In this document: positions 61,955 to 64,000 of the stretch, piece by piece | Layout of the letters: every line of letters begins with the position of its first letter | Numbering within the stretch: the first letter of the stretch is position 1 | Assembly: GCF_003114835.2 (NCBI RefSeq) | Contig: NZ_AP025028.1 | Span: 2,012,001-2,076,000, forward strand | DNA length: 64,000 bases | Direction of reading: 5' to 3' | Origin: Leptospira kobayashii | Lineage (GTDB): Bacteria > Spirochaetota > Leptospiria > Leptospirales > Leptospiraceae | Program-made: the position numbers and the translations under genes | Notes under the pieces: generated by a model | Seen by the model: the letters and a program-made list of their open reading frames with translations, nothing else | Databases searched by the model: none | What the model was told of the DNA's origin: nothing

Positions 61955-62789
61955 GATTCTTTCTTGAATCTGGGTGGCTAAGTAGTTTAGCCACCTCGTC
62001 ACTCGGTAAAATCAAATCGGTTGCGTTTTTGCCGGCCAATCCCAAAGCTAAGACGAAAAAGGGATTTTTCCCGACCCTTTTTTCCAAATAACGTTCGTTA
62101 TTATCAGTTCTATAAACCACATAACCTGTTTCGATTGCATAGGATTCTTTTACATATACGGGTGAGTAAATATCAAGGCCTCTGTCCGATTGAATCTTGG
62201 GAAACAGGGACTGACGCAAATTCAAATGTCTCGCATCCACGACAAGGCCGGTAAAAGCAACAGGAAGTACGGATTCATTGAAAATAGGAATCTCTTCCGT
62301 TCCGTATTCCATAGGAAGATAAGCAAGTAATCCTTGTTTTGTGGCTAAATGAAGACTCGCTTTTGATTCCAAAATGTTTTTTTTAGGTTGGAAATCATAT
62401 GTTTCTTTTTCTTCGCTGATGAAGGAATTGATCCGGGAACGAACAGTTGGATTACTCCCCGAATATTCGAATAAAGTATGATCAGAATTCAAAAATAAGG
62501 ACTCTATCCTTTGACTCAGCCTCATCCTTAACTTTTCTTTCGCTTTTTTACGGGCAAGTAGATCCGATCTACCTTTGTTCGTAGCAGTTCCCGGTTTTCC
62601 GAAATCGGGATCATCCTCATCAAAGACGATTTTCGGTAAAGGTTCATTGATTTTTGCAGTGACCGTCAATTCATACCAATTGGTTTCGGTTTGAAAAAAA
62701 TCCCTGTCCACGGAACTTTCCGCATAACCGGAAAAAGATCCTACGGATAGAATCGTAAAGATTGTCAGAACAAAACTTTTTCTCTTCAT
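61917..62789 (-). CDS. Exported protein, LPP20/FlgT-like in appearance
   Basis: A 290-residue protein with a clear signal peptide (about 1-23, ending GYA). The first part (NWYELTVTAKINEPLP, then DLLARKKAKEKLRMRLSQRIESLF) has the arrangement of LPP20-type domains, where a strand is followed by an A-R-x-x-A-rich helix; a central VTGLVVDARHLNLRQSLFPKI and SPVYVKESYAIETGYVVY repeat the strand pattern seen in related leptospiral proteins. The function is not recognised. It starts in a four-base overlap with the helicase gene (ATGA) and its 3' end overlaps the convergent TPR-like gene. Confidence 0.6.
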   Translation of the reverse strand: MKRKSFVLTIFTILSVGSFSGYAESSVDRDFFQTETNWYELTVTAKINEPLPKIVFDEDDPDFGKPGTATNKGRSDLLARKKAKEKLRMRLSQRIESLFLNSDHTLFEYSGSNPTVRSRINSFISEEKETYDFQPKKNILESKASLHLATKQGLLAYLPMEYGTEEIPIFNESVLPVAFTGLVVDARHLNLRQSLFPKIQSDRGLDIYSPVYVKESYAIETGYVVYRTDNNERYLEKRVGKNPFFVLALGLAGKNATDLILPSDEVAKLLSHPDSRKNLTRCRVMILVSK

Positions 62790-64000
62790 ACTTTCATCTT
62801 CGGTAGATTATTGAATTTTCTTTCCAGTTCCGGAAATTCCGTTACAACGGGAACACCTTTGGGAAGACTTTGGATTACATTTTTACCATAGGATTTCGTA
62901 TGCACCCTCGGGTCCAGAATGCTTACCATCCCCGTATCAAAGGATGAGCGGATCAATCTTCCGAAACCCTGGCGGAGAAGTAAGCAGGTCTTCGGTACTT
63001 GCATTTCCCAAAAAGGACTTTTGCCTTCCTTCTCCATATCTTCCATTTTTGCCTGCAACACAGGTTCCGTCGGAACCTGGAAAGGAAGTTTGGTGATGAT
63101 TACATTTCTAAGTTTATCGCCTTTGATATCGATCCCTTGCCAAAAACTGGAAACTCCGAATAAAACACTTTGTTCCGTTTGCATAAATTCCCTTTTCGCT
63201 TGGATCGGGCCCAAGTGGACTTGAGAAAAAAGCGGGAAATCCAATTTGTCCACCAAATCTTCGTAAACCTCACTCAAAAGTTTATTGGAAGTGAATAATA
63301 CGAATGCGTCTCCCTTCGATAATTTAATCAGTTTTTCCACCCAGAAACTAACATCGATTTTATTTCGACGAGGGTCCGAGACCGGATCCGCTACTTGCTT
63401 CGGAACAAATAAAACCGAATGTGTGTTATATGCAAATGGAGAAGCGAGGGTTTTCGTTTGCACATCTTTTGTTCCGATCTCTTTCAGGAAATATTGGAAG
63501 TTTCCCGGAGTAGGGGACAAAGTTGCAGAAGTCATAACAACCGATTCCATATTGGGAAAAAGGGACTTGGACAAAATTTCTTCCGTGTTTTTCGGTTGGG
63601 AATATAAGTGATAATAGCGGTCTTTTGCAGTCTGATTCGGAGCTTCGATCCAAAATACCAGATTTGAATTTTTCTTTGTACGAAACTCTTCCACAAAAGC
63701 TGCTGCTTTTTTGGTTTGAGTGCCTACCATTTCCAAAGCCAAAGCGATTTCTTTTTCATCGTTATCATCGCTATCTTTTTTATACTTTTCCAACATCCCC
63801 AAACAGATTTCGGAAAGATCATACAAAGAATCTTCCAAAGCGCCATCGTCTGCTTTGATGCGGCTGGTATGCCGGAAGGAAAATTGAAAATTCAAAGGGA
63901 TTTCGGAAAACAACAATCGGAAAAAATCGGAAGCGTAACTCTCCGCCTTTTGAATGGCGTCTGCAACGATGTCTTTCTTTTTGTCGGGAAGTTTGGAAGC
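62786..64000 (-). CDS. dinG: DinG-type (XPD-like) DNA helicase, N-terminus beyond the window
   Basis: The frame is open from the window edge to its stop: 404 codons of the C-terminal half of a superfamily 2 helicase. VMTSATLSPTPGNF, DAFVLFTSNKLL, FGVSSFWQGIDIKGDKLRNVIITKLPFQVP and RQGFGRLIRSSFDTG are the DinG/YoaA motifs III-VI. Such helicases unwind R-loops or G-quadruplex and forked DNA. The N-terminal Walker A and any iron-sulphur cluster region lie outside the window, so I cannot say which subgroup it belongs to. It leads the two-gene unit with the exported protein. Confidence 0.88.
   Translation of the reverse strand, partial: ASKLPDKKKDIVADAIQKAESYASDFFRLLFSEIPLNFQFSFRHTSRIKADDGALEDSLYDLSEICLGMLEKYKKDSDDNDEKEIALALEMVGTQTKKAAAFVEEFRTKKNSNLVFWIEAPNQTAKDRYYHLYSQPKNTEEILSKSLFPNMESVVMTSATLSPTPGNFQYFLKEIGTKDVQTKTLASPFAYNTHSVLFVPKQVADPVSDPRRNKIDVSFWVEKLIKLSKGDAFVLFTSNKLLSEVYEDLVDKLDFPLFSQVHLGPIQAKREFMQTEQSVLFGVSSFWQGIDIKGDKLRNVIITKLPFQVPTEPVLQAKMEDMEKEGKSPFWEMQVPKTCLLLRQGFGRLIRSSFDTGMVSILDPRVHTKSYGKNVIQSLPKGVPVVTEFPELERKFNNLPKMKV

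Overview
The window is a stretch of chromosome from a spirochaete, almost certainly a Leptospira species. Supporting this are the moderate-to-low G+C with AAA/GAA/TTT-rich coding, the di-derm envelope genes (LptD, LspA, many lipoproteins with loose L-x-x-C lipoboxes), a MurE with the DNPR motif of meso-diaminopimelate-adding enzymes, an MqnA of the futalosine menaquinone route, and several proteins that look like Leptospira-type conserved hypotheticals. The genus call is from recognition of gene content, not from a database search. I see no rRNA, tRNA, insertion sequence, prophage or CRISPR array.

Layout. Positions 1-6980: the start of a ribbon-helix-helix antitoxin-like gene, a membrane-bound class III adenylate cyclase, small enzymes (SRPBCC, SDR), an AsmA-like protein and a beta-barrel protein. 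Positions 7138-13290: a GAF-PP2C-TPR phosphatase, the ammonium transporter, a lipoprotein, mqnA, a cheR whose beginning is interrupted by a stop codon, and a HIT protein. Positions 13352-20952: a compact dcw cluster, rsmH-ftsL-murE-mraY-ftsW-murG-murC, mostly coupled by 4-base overlaps. Positions 20953-24031: murF-purE-purK on the opposite strand. Positions 24071-27370: Gfo/Idh oxidoreductase, UbiB-like kinase, lspA. Positions 27373-34673: a poorly characterised block with a nitrilase-fold protein lacking its cysteine, a large partly disordered protein of unknown function, a MoxR ATPase with a CoxE-like VWA partner, a PrsW-like membrane protease and an exported protein with an LSm-like segment. 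Positions 34739-45734: signalling genes (HAMP-PP2C phosphatase coupled to a TPR protein, STAS antagonist, REC-PAS-GGDEF-EAL protein, REC-histidine kinase) interspersed with an M48 protease, a MORN lipoprotein and a UvrD-like helicase. Positions 45943-54583: lptD, a polyprenyl-phosphate sugar transferase, gatC-gatA, hisF and a sodium/solute symporter. Positions 54602-64000: a lipase-like lipoprotein, TrmH-type methyltransferase, cysS, an esterase-like protein, folD, asnS, a TPR-like protein, an exported protein and a DinG-type helicase cut by the window edge.

How it fits together. Peptidoglycan precursor synthesis (murE, murF, murC, mraY, murG) and septation (ftsL, ftsW) are grouped, with LspA and LptD supplying lipoprotein and LPS maturation. 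A second theme is signal transduction through PP2C phosphatases and a STAS protein (partner switching), cAMP and cyclic-di-GMP. Several regulatory or enzymatic proteins lack canonical catalytic residues (nitrilase-like, esterase-like, REC/GGDEF, histidine kinase, VWA), which suggests binding or regulatory roles.

The most promising leads are a hairpin whose 5' arm imitates the 16S rRNA anti-Shine-Dalgarno and masks a strong ribosome site (61126-61149), the in-frame stop just after the apparent start of cheR, the PP2C-TPR modules present in both fused and split form, and the 27-34 kb block of unknown function. A 59-codon gene at 38289-38468, too short for usual ORF cut-offs, is also reported.
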